From Hymenobacter sp. YC55 (GTDB lineage Bacteria; Bacteroidota; Bacteroidia; Cytophagales; Hymenobacteraceae), in the NCBI RefSeq assembly GCF_029433095.1, contig NZ_JARNTX010000002.1, forward strand, positions 62,001 through 126,000: a DNA stretch of 64,000 bases. The letters run 5' to 3'. The translations under genes were made by a program, and so were the position numbers. This document shows, in pieces, positions 1 to 7,882 of the stretch. The notes under the pieces were generated by a model that worked only from the letters and a program-made list of their open reading frames with translations, searched no databases and had not been told where the DNA came from. The first letter of the stretch is position 1; the number at the start of each line of letters is the position of its first letter.

Positions 1-159
1 CCGCAGGTTTGGTCGGAAATACGCTCGGGCCTCCTCAAAAGTGCATATATCGCGCTGGCAAAGCAGCGCTACAATGGTTTCCTTCACGCGCAACGCGTCA
101 GCCAGAAACTGAACCTTCTCAGTATCGGGCGCAGGTTTGCGAATCCATCGTTTTTCCAT
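1..159 (-). CDS. recJ: RecJ single-stranded-DNA exonuclease, N-terminal fragment
   Basis: The minus strand encodes the first 53 residues of a protein starting MEKRWIRKPAPDTEKVQFL and running off the window edge. The pattern RW-x-KP near the start and a TFEEARAYFRP segment near residue 45 are how RecJ proteins begin. RecJ is the 5'-3' single-strand exonuclease of recombination and mismatch repair. The catalytic DHH motifs lie outside the window, so the call rests on the N terminus alone. A perfect TAnnTTTG promoter element sits 35 bases before the ATG. Truncation here is only the window boundary. Confidence 0.8.
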   Translation of the reverse strand, partial: MEKRWIRKPAPDTEKVQFLADALRVKETIVALLCQRDICTFEEARAYFRPNLR

Positions 160-193
160 GAGTACAGGCAGGAGGCCGGGGCAGTATTATCTT

Positions 194-201
194 CAAAAGT
201 A
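194..201 (-). promoter_or_regulatory. Bacteroidota -7 promoter element for recJ
   Basis: On the minus strand this reads TACTTTTG, a perfect match to the phylum's TAnnTTTG -7 box. It lies 35 bases upstream of the recJ start codon, which would give a leader of roughly 30 bases. No clear -33 TTG element was checked beyond inspection. Confidence 0.5.
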
Positions 202-255
202 CGAAGAAAACCCCGCCCGCCTAGTTGTTAGCTGCCCGCTACGCCTCGAAATGCC

Positions 256-263
256 TAGTTTTG
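256..263 (+). promoter_or_regulatory. -7 promoter element just before a small ORF
   Basis: TAGTTTTG matches TAnnTTTG perfectly and ends only four bases before the ATG of the 37-residue ORF. If transcription starts the usual few bases downstream, the mRNA would be leaderless or nearly so. Confidence 0.4.
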
Positions 264-267
264 CGCT

Positions 268-381
268 ATGTCCAACTTTCGCGAATTTTTCCGCAAATAC
301 GGCCAGTACATCCTCTCCGATGGCTTGATGTACTTGATATTCATCGTCGCGCTAGGCTTGATGTTTTTGTTTTTCGGGTAG
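268..381 (+). CDS. small single-pass membrane protein, 37 aa
   Basis: This short frame encodes a 37-residue protein that begins MSNFREFFRKYGQYILSDG and ends in one hydrophobic helix (about residues 20 to 36) with the tail MFLFFG. The layout, a basic amphipathic start followed by a single membrane segment, is typical of real small membrane proteins. It sits in the divergent gap between recJ and the TPR gene with its own TAnnTTTG box. I do not recognise a named family. No ribosome-binding site is visible, which fits the leaderless reading. Coding status is inferred, not proven. Confidence 0.5.
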   Translation: MSNFREFFRKYGQYILSDGLMYLIFIVALGLMFLFFG

Positions 382-395
382 AGCAATACCGGAGT

Positions 396-2207
396 TTATA
401 GACTATCCCCCCGCAGCTTTCTGAACCGCTTGCGGGCTTCGGCTACGTAGATGCTGCCCGGATATTTCACCAGAAATTGGTTGTAGAGCGTTTTCGCCTG
501 CTCTTTATCCTGCAGGTTCTCTTCCTGAATGCTAGCCAGCAAAAACATGGCGTCGTCGCTTAGTACGTCGTATTTGGGGTTGCTCGTGATTTTCTCGAGC
601 GTAGCCACTGCGGCGCGGTAGTCGCCGGTGCGGCGCTGCAACTGGGCCTTTAAGTACCATGCGTCGTCTTGCAGGGCGTGGCCCGGGTACTTCTGCAGCA
701 GCGCATCGAGGCCGCGCAGCGCTTCGGGGAGTTTGTTTTGAAACACGAGTTGCTCCACGGTGGCATAGTCGCGTAGCGCCACGCCCGCGGTGTCCATAGC
801 CGTGTTGTCGGTGATGAGCAGGCTAAGCTGCATGGCATCGTTGGCAATCTCGCGCGTGGTAGCTTCCTTCAGAATATCGAGGTGGCTTTTGGCCAGTTTG
901 AAGTCACCGGCGAAATAGCTCAGGCGGGCGTTGCGCAGCTTGGCCTCGTACCCCAGCGGCGAATCCTTGTGCGACTTTTCCACCTGCGAGTACAGCAAGG
1001 TGGCTTCCCACGGCTCGCCCCGCAGCAAATAGATATCTGCCAGATTGATCTTGGCCTCATCCACTACCTCGATGCTGGCGCGGGGCATGTCAATGACTTC
1101 TTGCAGCAGGGCTATGGCCTTGTCCTTCTCGTCGAGCTGGAACGCGTGCAGCACGGCCATGCTACGCAGGACGGGCGCGGTCTGGGGCGTGCGGCCCAGC
1201 TCGGTGAGTACCTGCTGGTATTCCACTAGTAGCTCGCGGATTTTAGCGGGGTCTACGGGGTAGGTTTCGCGGACTTGCGCTTCTCTTGACTGCACCAAGC
1301 GTTGGCGCGCGGAAGCGTAAAAAGGCCCGCCCTTGTACTCGCGTAGCACATATTCGTAGCCGCTGATAGCGGTTTCGTAGTCTTTGTTGTATTGGGCAAT
1401 AGAGGCCAGATCCATCACGCGGCTTCCTTCGGTGCGGCCACGACGGTCGAGGGCTTTGGCTTGCACCAGCGCCCCCGTGAAGTCCCGCCGCTGCACCTGC
1501 AGCCACAACAGCAACTCGCTGTACACGCTCCGGTCGGGGTACTTCTGCACGTTGGTTAGCAACTGGCGCTCCAGAGCATCAAAGTCCTTCTCGTTCTGGA
1601 GGCTGTTTTGCAGCATGTTGCGCACGAAAGGCAATTGCTGCTCGTCGTCTTGTACCAAGCGCAGAGTTTCCGCCATCAGCTTCTCGGTGTTGCCACTCTG
1701 CGTATAGAGCTGCACGAGCTGCGTGCTGAACTCCAAGTCGTTTTTGGCTAACTCCCGACCGCGCAGATATGTCTTCTCGGACCAATCAGGCAAGTTGCGG
1801 CGGCTGAACTCCGCCGCGACGGGCAGTACCTGTGCCGAAGTAAGTTGACTAACTACTTTTTCGTATTGCTTGGTAGCGGCTCCTTGGTCGCCGGAGGCTG
1901 CATAGAGGGCACCCAACGACACGCCATAGCCTCCCTCCTCGGGGTGTTGACGGATAGCGCGCTTTACTAGTTTCTCGGCGTCTTTGTAGCGCTTTAGCCC
2001 TTGCAAGGACGCGAGGTAGTCGGGCAGTATAGCAACTGAGGTTTGGGCATCGGAAGGCAGCTTACTGTAGAGAAAAGCAGCTTTCTCGAACTCTCCTTTG
2101 CGGGTGTACTCCTTGGCTAAAGAAACATTGCCCACCTCTTGTTGGGCCTGAAGCGGAGCAGCGCTGAGTAGCAGGAAAGAGAACAGCAGGCAGGGAAGGT
2201 GACGCAT
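396..2207 (-). CDS. exported tetratricopeptide-repeat protein
   Basis: The protein is 603 residues from the chosen start MRHLPCLLFSFLLLSAAPLQAQ, which is a clean Sec signal peptide; a longer in-frame opening (to 2249) would bury that signal. The rest is alpha-helical repeat throughout, with TPR signatures such as YLKAQLQRRTGDYRAAVATL and a last block around residues 560 to 595 ending in YPGSIYVAEARKRFRKLRG, as in YbgF/BamD-like TPR proteins. It probably acts in the periplasm as a scaffold in envelope assembly. Its own transcription unit is separated from ppiD by a terminator. Exact partner unknown. Confidence 0.8.
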   Translation of the reverse strand: MRHLPCLLFSFLLLSAAPLQAQQEVGNVSLAKEYTRKGEFEKAAFLYSKLPSDAQTSVAILPDYLASLQGLKRYKDAEKLVKRAIRQHPEEGGYGVSLGALYAASGDQGAATKQYEKVVSQLTSAQVLPVAAEFSRRNLPDWSEKTYLRGRELAKNDLEFSTQLVQLYTQSGNTEKLMAETLRLVQDDEQQLPFVRNMLQNSLQNEKDFDALERQLLTNVQKYPDRSVYSELLLWLQVQRRDFTGALVQAKALDRRGRTEGSRVMDLASIAQYNKDYETAISGYEYVLREYKGGPFYASARQRLVQSREAQVRETYPVDPAKIRELLVEYQQVLTELGRTPQTAPVLRSMAVLHAFQLDEKDKAIALLQEVIDMPRASIEVVDEAKINLADIYLLRGEPWEATLLYSQVEKSHKDSPLGYEAKLRNARLSYFAGDFKLAKSHLDILKEATTREIANDAMQLSLLITDNTAMDTAGVALRDYATVEQLVFQNKLPEALRGLDALLQKYPGHALQDDAWYLKAQLQRRTGDYRAAVATLEKITSNPKYDVLSDDAMFLLASIQEENLQDKEQAKTLYNQFLVKYPGSIYVAEARKRFRKLRGDSL

Positions 2208-2397
2208 AGAAACAGGATAAGTTGCAAGTAGCAACGGACGTGAAAGCAAACGGTAGCGCCGTCAGATTCATTTCAAGATAAGCAGGAAATCCGACGCAAT
2301 TCTGCCCAACTCTTTTATGCCTATACCTAACAAGGTCGTTCGATGATGCGCAAAGCGCAGACTTCGCGCTACAGCATCTGACGCCTGTGGGCCATAA

Positions 2398-2426
2398 AAA
2401 AAGCCGCTCCCGAAGAAGCGGCTTTT
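2398..2426 (-). terminator. intrinsic terminator after ppiD
   Basis: AAGCCGCT and AGCGGCTT arms flank a short loop; read on the minus strand the hairpin is followed by a run of seven T. It lies 20 bases after the stop of the PpiD-like gene. Confidence 0.8.
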
Positions 2427-2445
2427 CTATTGCAATCAACAAGGT

Positions 2446-4566
2446 TTAGAAGAACTTGTTGCGCTCGTCTTTGATGTTGGCGTTGGCTTTCACGGCTTCG
2501 TAGATCAAGCCATCGGCGCGGGCTACCCGCTGGTCGGTTAGCTGCTTGCGCACGGCAACTATATCGGAAGGAGCGGAAGGCTTCTGTACACTTACTGGCT
2601 CTACGATCAGCACACCTTGCTCGCCTTGAATCGGGGCCGACTTCTGGCCGGGCTTCAAGCCGAAGGCTTTGCCTACTGCCAGTGGCTCGCTGCCAAGGCC
2701 TGGAATCGTGCCAGAACCTAGTACCACACCATCCGCCGTTTTCACTTGGGCAGCCGAACCATATGCTCCGGCAATTTGCTCCAAGGTGCCGGATTTGCCG
2801 TTTAGCTTACCGATGATCTGCTTGGCTTTTTCTTCGTTGCGCACGGCAGCCGTAAGCTCTGGCCGCAGGCTGGCTACGTCGGCAGTGCCTTTGGTCCGCT
2901 CGCCGGTCAGCACGGCTACTACATACTGGTCACCTACTTCGAATACCTCAGACACGTCGCCAACTTCGGTTTTCTTGCCGGCCGTACCGTAAGCCCACCG
3001 CACAATCTCGCGGGCGCCTTGCAGGCTGTTCACTGCCTGGTCGCCGCGGCCGAGGCCCTTGGCTTCCTGCTTCTGTAAGTTCTTTTCTTTGGCTACCACT
3101 TTGCGGAACGACTCCAAGTTGGTGGCTTCACCTTTCAGCGTTTGAGCCCGGGTATAAGCTGCTTCACGCGTGGCTTCCGAAGGCTCCATTCTTTTCTGCA
3201 CGGTAGCCAACTGATACGTCTGCGTGGTTTTAGGCGCCGTGATTTTGATAACGTGGTAGCCGAACGACGTTTTAACCGGGTTGGGCAGCAAGCCGGTAGA
3301 AGTAGCCGCAAAGATGGCCTTTTCAAACTCGGGTACCATGCGGCCCTGCTGGAACCAGCCCAGGTCGCCACCAGTGTTTACAGTTCCGTCGGTGCCGTAC
3401 TGACGAGCCATAGCAGCAAAGTCAGCACCGCCTTTAATTTCAGCCAATACCTTTTTGGCCTTGGCCAACGCGGCAGCCTCTGCCTCTGGCGTGTTGCCTT
3501 CAGGCTTAATAAGGATGTGGCTGGCCCGAGCCGAAGCCTGGCCGCCCGCCTTTTCACCGGTCACCTTCACCAAGCTGATCGTGCCATTCTCGGCATAAGG
3601 GCCATATACCTTACCTACCGTGAGGGGCAGTTGCTGACGCAGCTTCTCCGGCATATCAGCCGGTGACACGAAATTGCCATTGTAAGGCTGGTCGGAGTTA
3701 AGCTTAACGAAAAGCGAGTCGTTGGGCGCCGAGGCAAACTGGGTAGCCAATTGGGCAACCGTCTGCTGCACGGCCGCAGTGTCTTCCTTGGAAGCTACCA
3801 CCGGAATGGTAACGTACTCGATGCTCCGACCGTCTTCCACTTTGTAGCGGCTCTTGTTCTTGTCGAGGTAGGCTTGCAACTGGTCGTCCGTCACCTTCAC
3901 CGCCGAATCGGAGATAGAGAAGTACGGAACAAACAGGTAGCGCATGCTCGCGCGAGTGTTCTGGTTTTCGTCGAAGCGCTTGGCTTCGGCCGTGGTTACG
4001 TAGGTGCTAAGCTTGATCAGGTTGTTGTACTTCTGACCCATGCGCTCCGGACCCAAGTTGGCTTCAAAGTTCTGCCAAGCGGCTTGCGCATCTGGGGGCA
4101 GCTTGTCGAGGCCTTGCAGGTACTGAATGATTTTGGCGCGGTCGAACTGCCCGGTCTTTGGATCGGTGAAGGCCTGCCGGATGCTGGGGTGGATGTTGCG
4201 GCCTTGTACCATGTCCGTTAGCTCGTCGTCGGATACGGACAAACCGAGCTTATCGAATTCCTTTTGGAAGGCAATGCGGTAGATGGTCTGGTTCCAAGCC
4301 TGGTCGCGCAAGTAGCCCATAGCCTGCTCGTCGGGCTGGCGGCCTTGCTGCTGCACAAACGACTGTTTGGCTTGCTCTAACGCGTTATTGAAATCCGTCA
4401 GTTCTATTTTCTGGCCGGCTACTTCGCCTACTACGTTTTGATTGCCGCCAAACAAGCGGTTTTTCCCCCCTATCAGGTCGCCGCCCACAATGAAGAGCAG
4501 CATGCCAATGGCAACAGTACCAACGGCCCAGCCTGATTTTTCCCGAATCGTGTTAATTAATGCCAT
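2446..4566 (-). CDS. ppiD: membrane-anchored peptidyl-prolyl isomerase (PpiD/SurA type)
   Basis: The 706-residue protein has one membrane helix at about residues 12 to 34, then a SurA_N-type chaperone region to about 205, and a parvulin (PpiC) domain at about 347 to 445 with ASHILIK and GGDLGWFQQGRMVPEFE, both parvulin signatures. A poorly conserved second rotamase-like region fills the C terminus. The architecture is that of PpiD, a periplasmic folding factor for outer-membrane proteins anchored in the inner membrane. It follows the coaX-OMP-lptC block, separated by a REP-like palindrome, in keeping with an envelope-biogenesis role. The symbol is by architecture. Confidence 0.88.
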   Translation of the reverse strand: MALINTIREKSGWAVGTVAIGMLLFIVGGDLIGGKNRLFGGNQNVVGEVAGQKIELTDFNNALEQAKQSFVQQQGRQPDEQAMGYLRDQAWNQTIYRIAFQKEFDKLGLSVSDDELTDMVQGRNIHPSIRQAFTDPKTGQFDRAKIIQYLQGLDKLPPDAQAAWQNFEANLGPERMGQKYNNLIKLSTYVTTAEAKRFDENQNTRASMRYLFVPYFSISDSAVKVTDDQLQAYLDKNKSRYKVEDGRSIEYVTIPVVASKEDTAAVQQTVAQLATQFASAPNDSLFVKLNSDQPYNGNFVSPADMPEKLRQQLPLTVGKVYGPYAENGTISLVKVTGEKAGGQASARASHILIKPEGNTPEAEAAALAKAKKVLAEIKGGADFAAMARQYGTDGTVNTGGDLGWFQQGRMVPEFEKAIFAATSTGLLPNPVKTSFGYHVIKITAPKTTQTYQLATVQKRMEPSEATREAAYTRAQTLKGEATNLESFRKVVAKEKNLQKQEAKGLGRGDQAVNSLQGAREIVRWAYGTAGKKTEVGDVSEVFEVGDQYVVAVLTGERTKGTADVASLRPELTAAVRNEEKAKQIIGKLNGKSGTLEQIAGAYGSAAQVKTADGVVLGSGTIPGLGSEPLAVGKAFGLKPGQKSAPIQGEQGVLIVEPVSVQKPSAPSDIVAVRKQLTDQRVARADGLIYEAVKANANIKDERNKFF

Positions 4567-4634
4567 TTACTTGAAAAAAAGCACAGTAGGTTAAAGCGTA
4601 AAGAGTCGCAAAATAATCAGAAAAAGGCGAAAGG

Positions 4635-4724
4635 ACGTCATGCTGCGCTTGGCGAAGCAACTGGCTCGTGGAGTGGAAGTATTTACCACGTGAGCCAGCT
4701 GCTTCACTAAGCGCAGCATGACGT
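4635..4724. repeat. REP-like long inverted repeat, variant form
   Basis: Two imperfect arms of about 38 bases face each other. The outer ends read ACGTCATGCTGCGCTT and AAGCGCAGCATGACGT, a variant of the GTCATGCTGAGC palindromes found elsewhere in the window, but with GAAGCAACTGGCT inside instead of GAAGCATCTCGC. It occupies the gap between ppiD and the small membrane protein gene. Confidence 0.7.
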
Positions 4725-4753
4725 TGTTCTATATTCTTATTTCCCCTAGCTCA

Positions 4754-5014
4754 CTACCCCCGACGCTTGTTGCGCGGCACTCGCTTGGCAGGGGTGGTTG
4801 GTTGCTTCACTTGCGTTTTGGGCGCTTTCTTCTCTTCTTTCATCTTCAAATATCGAAATAGCATCACGCAGCTAAACGATATCATAAACAACCAATAGTT
4901 GTCGCGCAGTGCGTTTTTATCGTTTTGCAACACGGTTTGATAAGCACCAATTACAAACGAAACAACCCCTACCGAAAACAGAACAGTGCGCAACAAAGCT
5001 TTATCGAATTGCAT
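4754..5014 (-). CDS. small two-helix membrane protein of unknown function
   Basis: The 86-residue product has two hydrophobic segments (about 8 to 27 and 40 to 56) and a strongly basic, Pro- and Lys-rich tail ending RVPRNKRRG, so the tail is probably cytoplasmic. I do not recognise the family. Its start is five bases from the lptC stop, so it is translated as part of the coaX-OMP-lptC operon, hinting at an envelope role. Confidence 0.7.
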   Translation of the reverse strand: MQFDKALLRTVLFSVGVVSFVIGAYQTVLQNDKNALRDNYWLFMISFSCVMLFRYLKMKEEKKAPKTQVKQPTTPAKRVPRNKRRG

Positions 5015-5019
5015 GGCTG

Positions 5020-5607
5020 CTACTGAGGAGTGGTGGTAGCTGGCTCAACAATAAATTGGCCAGCAGGGCGCTTGAAGAGGTAACGACTGGTAGTCATGTT
5101 ATAAAACAAGCCGTAGCCCGTCAAGGAATCGGTGGGCGTCACGAACTGCGCGAACGTAGCGGAGTCGGTGTAGACCACGTTTCGTTGCTTGTCGTAGAAT
5201 AGCTCCTCGGTGTACATGCGCTGCTGCTTCTCCTCATTGTTTACTCGCACGTTGCCGCGCATAGTATAGAGGTTCTTCGCCTTCTCGTACTTACAGTACT
5301 TGCCGCTCAGCCTGTTCACCACTTTCTGCCCGCTTTTATCGAAGAAAGTTACCAGCAGCCCTTTGGGGTAAAGCTGGTCGCCATTCTCAAACTGCTGCTC
5401 GAGTGGAGCAGTGTACCGGATTTGCAGCTTGGCCGAGTCGCTGTACAACGTCAACACGTTCGTTGACTCCAGCAGCGGCCCGTTGTATTTCACTGGCTCC
5501 TTGGCTTGCGGCTCGGCTTTTTTGCAACCAGCCGCCAACGAACTTGCCAGCAGCAACAGCAAAGCCGCACGGGAAGGCAACCAGCACATCAAAGGGAAAG
5601 GACGCAT
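5020..5607 (-). CDS. lptC: LPS export periplasmic protein LptC, lipoprotein form
   Basis: The start was placed at the ATG giving a lipoprotein signal (hydrophobic stretch LLLLLASSLAAGC, with the lipobox Cys near residue 28), yielding 195 residues. The body carries the LptC pattern: repeated beta strands, PKGLLVTFFDKSGQKVVNRL and KYEKAKNLYTMRGNVRVNN, which resemble OstA/LptC folds. LptC bridges the LptBFG transporter to LptA in lipopolysaccharide transport. Bacteroidota LptC proteins are often lipoproteins, as here. It is 16 bases after the OMP gene and 5 before the small membrane protein. Confidence 0.82.
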   Translation of the reverse strand: MRPFPLMCWLPSRAALLLLLASSLAAGCKKAEPQAKEPVKYNGPLLESTNVLTLYSDSAKLQIRYTAPLEQQFENGDQLYPKGLLVTFFDKSGQKVVNRLSGKYCKYEKAKNLYTMRGNVRVNNEEKQQRMYTEELFYDKQRNVVYTDSATFAQFVTPTDSLTGYGLFYNMTTSRYLFKRPAGQFIVEPATTTPQ

Positions 5608-5623
5608 AAGTAAGAACGGCAGC

Positions 5624-6961
5624 TTATTCAATCCGACGCTTAATAAACCAACGGTTGTTAAGCGAAATTCCCAACTGTGCCCGGATGTAGTCTTCCTTGA
5701 TATTACGCTCTTCGGCACCACCAATCCGGTTCACGTCGACGTTGCCCCGTTGTCCGTAGGTGAAGGCCAAGCTAACCGTGGTAGCCTCGAGAGGCGAAGC
5801 CGACACGGGCAGTGAGAAACCCCAGCTAACGGCACGGTCATACAGGGTTTGGCCGGCAGGACGGTACGGCATCTGGGCCATGGAAATACCCACCCGGTAC
5901 GTTACCCGTTTGAAATAATTATCAACGGAAGTTGGATCAGGAACGTACTCCCCGCCTAACGCTGCCCGAAACGTATTGCTCAAAGGCACAGCGGCGGTGC
6001 CGCCCTGCTGGTTGAACGACCGAAACTTCGACCATTCCTGCTGGGCTACATCGGCATTGATCGACCAGTTTTTATTGTTGTCGATGCTGATGCCAAACTG
6101 CGCTAGCGCAGGCACTACGGCATAGCCGGTTTCCTGAGCCAAGGTATCAGCCCGGGTGCCACTTACTTGGCTGCCATTGGCGTTTTGGGTTTCCCGAGTC
6201 CGCAGCCGTTCCCCGTTCAGATTGGTTTGGAAAGCATAGACGCCGCCCACGTTGTAGTTCAGCTTGTCGTTGAACTTGCCGCGGTAGTGCAGGCCACCCC
6301 TAAACTTGAAGTCAGAATAGTGGATATGGTCGATGTTTACCGCTCGGGTCTCGGTCAAGGAGTTAGCCACCTGCACCTGCGTACCGGTCGACAAATCAAT
6401 GCTTCCAAAAATGTAGGAAGCCGTTAGGCCCGCCGACAAGCCTTTTGCCAACCGGATGCCTTGCCCGAAATACGCTTCTGACAAATCTCCCTGACCCAGG
6501 TAGCGTCTCTCAACCGGCGTCTGGTTTAAATCACTCAGCACGGTTGTTTGCACCGATTCGTAATCGACGGAGCTGAAGGGCTTGAGCCCGATAGCAGCTC
6601 CCCAGCGCGTGGAGAGCGGTACGGCCAATGCAAAATACCCAAGCGTGGCGCTACCCGTCTTCTGCGACTGCGTATTGTTGCGCACCGTTTTGTACTGGCT
6701 GTTCACGGCCACTTCCCACGTGGTGCGGTTCATGTAATAGAGCAAGGCCGGATTCAAATCGTTTACCTGCACTCCATTGGGTGCGGCCAGCCCGGTGCCT
6801 CCCATGCCCATTTGCCGGACACCACCGGCATTGAAATACGTGTCGCCTAAACCTAGGCGGGAGTATGGCGAATTGCCGAGCCGTTGGCCTTGGCTCCGGG
6901 TGGCAACTCCGAGACCCAACAGCGTTAGTCCCAGCAGCCCAGCGTATTTAGAGTTCAACAT
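5624..6961 (-). CDS. outer-membrane beta-barrel protein (FadL/OmpP1-like)
   Basis: The 445-residue protein has a signal peptide (about 1 to 26, ending SQGQ) followed by NSPYSRLGLGDTYFNAGGVR and RQMGMGGTGLA, the start typical of OmpP1/FadL-like barrels in Bacteroidota. Alternating hydrophobic strands continue to a C terminus ending LGISLNNRWFIKRRIE. It probably resides in the outer membrane; the substrate is unknown. Its ATG overlaps the end of coaX by 14 bases, showing translational coupling, and lptC follows immediately, so the operon is coaX-OMP-lptC-small membrane protein. Confidence 0.8.
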   Translation of the reverse strand: MLNSKYAGLLGLTLLGLGVATRSQGQRLGNSPYSRLGLGDTYFNAGGVRQMGMGGTGLAAPNGVQVNDLNPALLYYMNRTTWEVAVNSQYKTVRNNTQSQKTGSATLGYFALAVPLSTRWGAAIGLKPFSSVDYESVQTTVLSDLNQTPVERRYLGQGDLSEAYFGQGIRLAKGLSAGLTASYIFGSIDLSTGTQVQVANSLTETRAVNIDHIHYSDFKFRGGLHYRGKFNDKLNYNVGGVYAFQTNLNGERLRTRETQNANGSQVSGTRADTLAQETGYAVVPALAQFGISIDNNKNWSINADVAQQEWSKFRSFNQQGGTAAVPLSNTFRAALGGEYVPDPTSVDNYFKRVTYRVGISMAQMPYRPAGQTLYDRAVSWGFSLPVSASPLEATTVSLAFTYGQRGNVDVNRIGGAEERNIKEDYIRAQLGISLNNRWFIKRRIE

Positions 6962-7688
6962 TGTAAGCTAATATGCGGTGGAGCCCTATCAACACAAGCT
7001 CCGGAATGGCAAAGATAAGGCCTTTCAACCGGGGTTGGAAAAAGCTAGCGTCGCCACCAGCCAATACAACTCCAAGTTCCGGAAATTGCTCCCGGTATCT
7101 GTCAATCAGCCCGTTCACTTCGGCAGCGGCTCCGTTGAGCACTCCACTCTGAATGGCTGCTGTAGTGGTGTCGCCAGTTAGAGGAATAGGAGCGTCCAAG
7201 TCAGCAGGCAATTCCACCAACGGCAGGCGGCCTGTAAACGTATGTAGCGCCCGAAACCGCAGTTGTAGCCCCGGTGCAATACTACCGCCCCGGAACGTGT
7301 GCCCACCTTCCACCAAGTCACACTTGATGGCGGTGCCCGCATCCACAATCAGCGTATCTTGGTTAGGTCGGCACCAAGCCGCTCCTACTGCCGCCGCCAG
7401 CCTATCGGCCCCAAGCGTATGCGGAGTTGCATAAGCATTCTGCAGCGGCAAGGGCGTAGTTGCTGGCTTGAACTCCAGTATGCTCCCTATCAGTTCTGCC
7501 TGCAGAAGGTTAATCCATTCCTGCGTAGCAGTTACTACCGACGACACAATGGCGTGCTCTGGCTTCAAGCGCCGCACCACAGCAATCAATTCGTTGGGCG
7601 TGCAATCCGTTGTTTCAAGCAATGCATCTTCCTCGAAGCAGCCATACTTCACAGCTGTATTTCCGATATCGAGAGTAAGAGTGCGCAC
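6948..7688 (-). CDS. coaX: type III pantothenate kinase
   Basis: CoaX makes 4'-phosphopantothenate, the first committed step to coenzyme A. The 246-residue protein has the family's ASKHA motifs: LTLDIGNTAVKYG at the N terminus (phosphate 1), TLGADRLAAAVGA at about 91 to 103, and IVDAGTAIKCDLV at about 114 to 126 (the DAGT phosphate-2 motif). Length is normal for type III kinases. It heads the envelope operon, an order often seen in Bacteroidota. Confidence 0.95.
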   Translation of the reverse strand: MRTLTLDIGNTAVKYGCFEEDALLETTDCTPNELIAVVRRLKPEHAIVSSVVTATQEWINLLQAELIGSILEFKPATTPLPLQNAYATPHTLGADRLAAAVGAAWCRPNQDTLIVDAGTAIKCDLVEGGHTFRGGSIAPGLQLRFRALHTFTGRLPLVELPADLDAPIPLTGDTTTAAIQSGVLNGAAAEVNGLIDRYREQFPELGVVLAGGDASFFQPRLKGLIFAIPELVLIGLHRILAYNVEL

Positions 7689-7882
7689 AGATAAGCGAAT
7701 AAGAAAGAACGAGTGGCAAGTGAGGAGGTAGCAGCGTAAGAGTTAGTTACCTACTATCTAGCAGCTGTCAAGTAGAAGAGAGTATTTGAGCAAGCAAGGT
7801 TGCGTTCCTCACGGAAATACTTTGGCCGCCTTGTTTTCTTACTCCACAGTCTGCAGGCTTCTACCTCCTCACCTATCACTTT

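Noticed and set aside
137..328. 63-codon plus-strand frame near the left edge
   Set aside because: It starts inside recJ, has random composition, and overlaps the promoter and the better-supported 37-residue frame.
4676..4691. ACCACGTGAGCC as a parS site
   Set aside because: Only the central CACGTG matches; the flanks miss four or more consensus positions, and it lies in a REP-like repeat.
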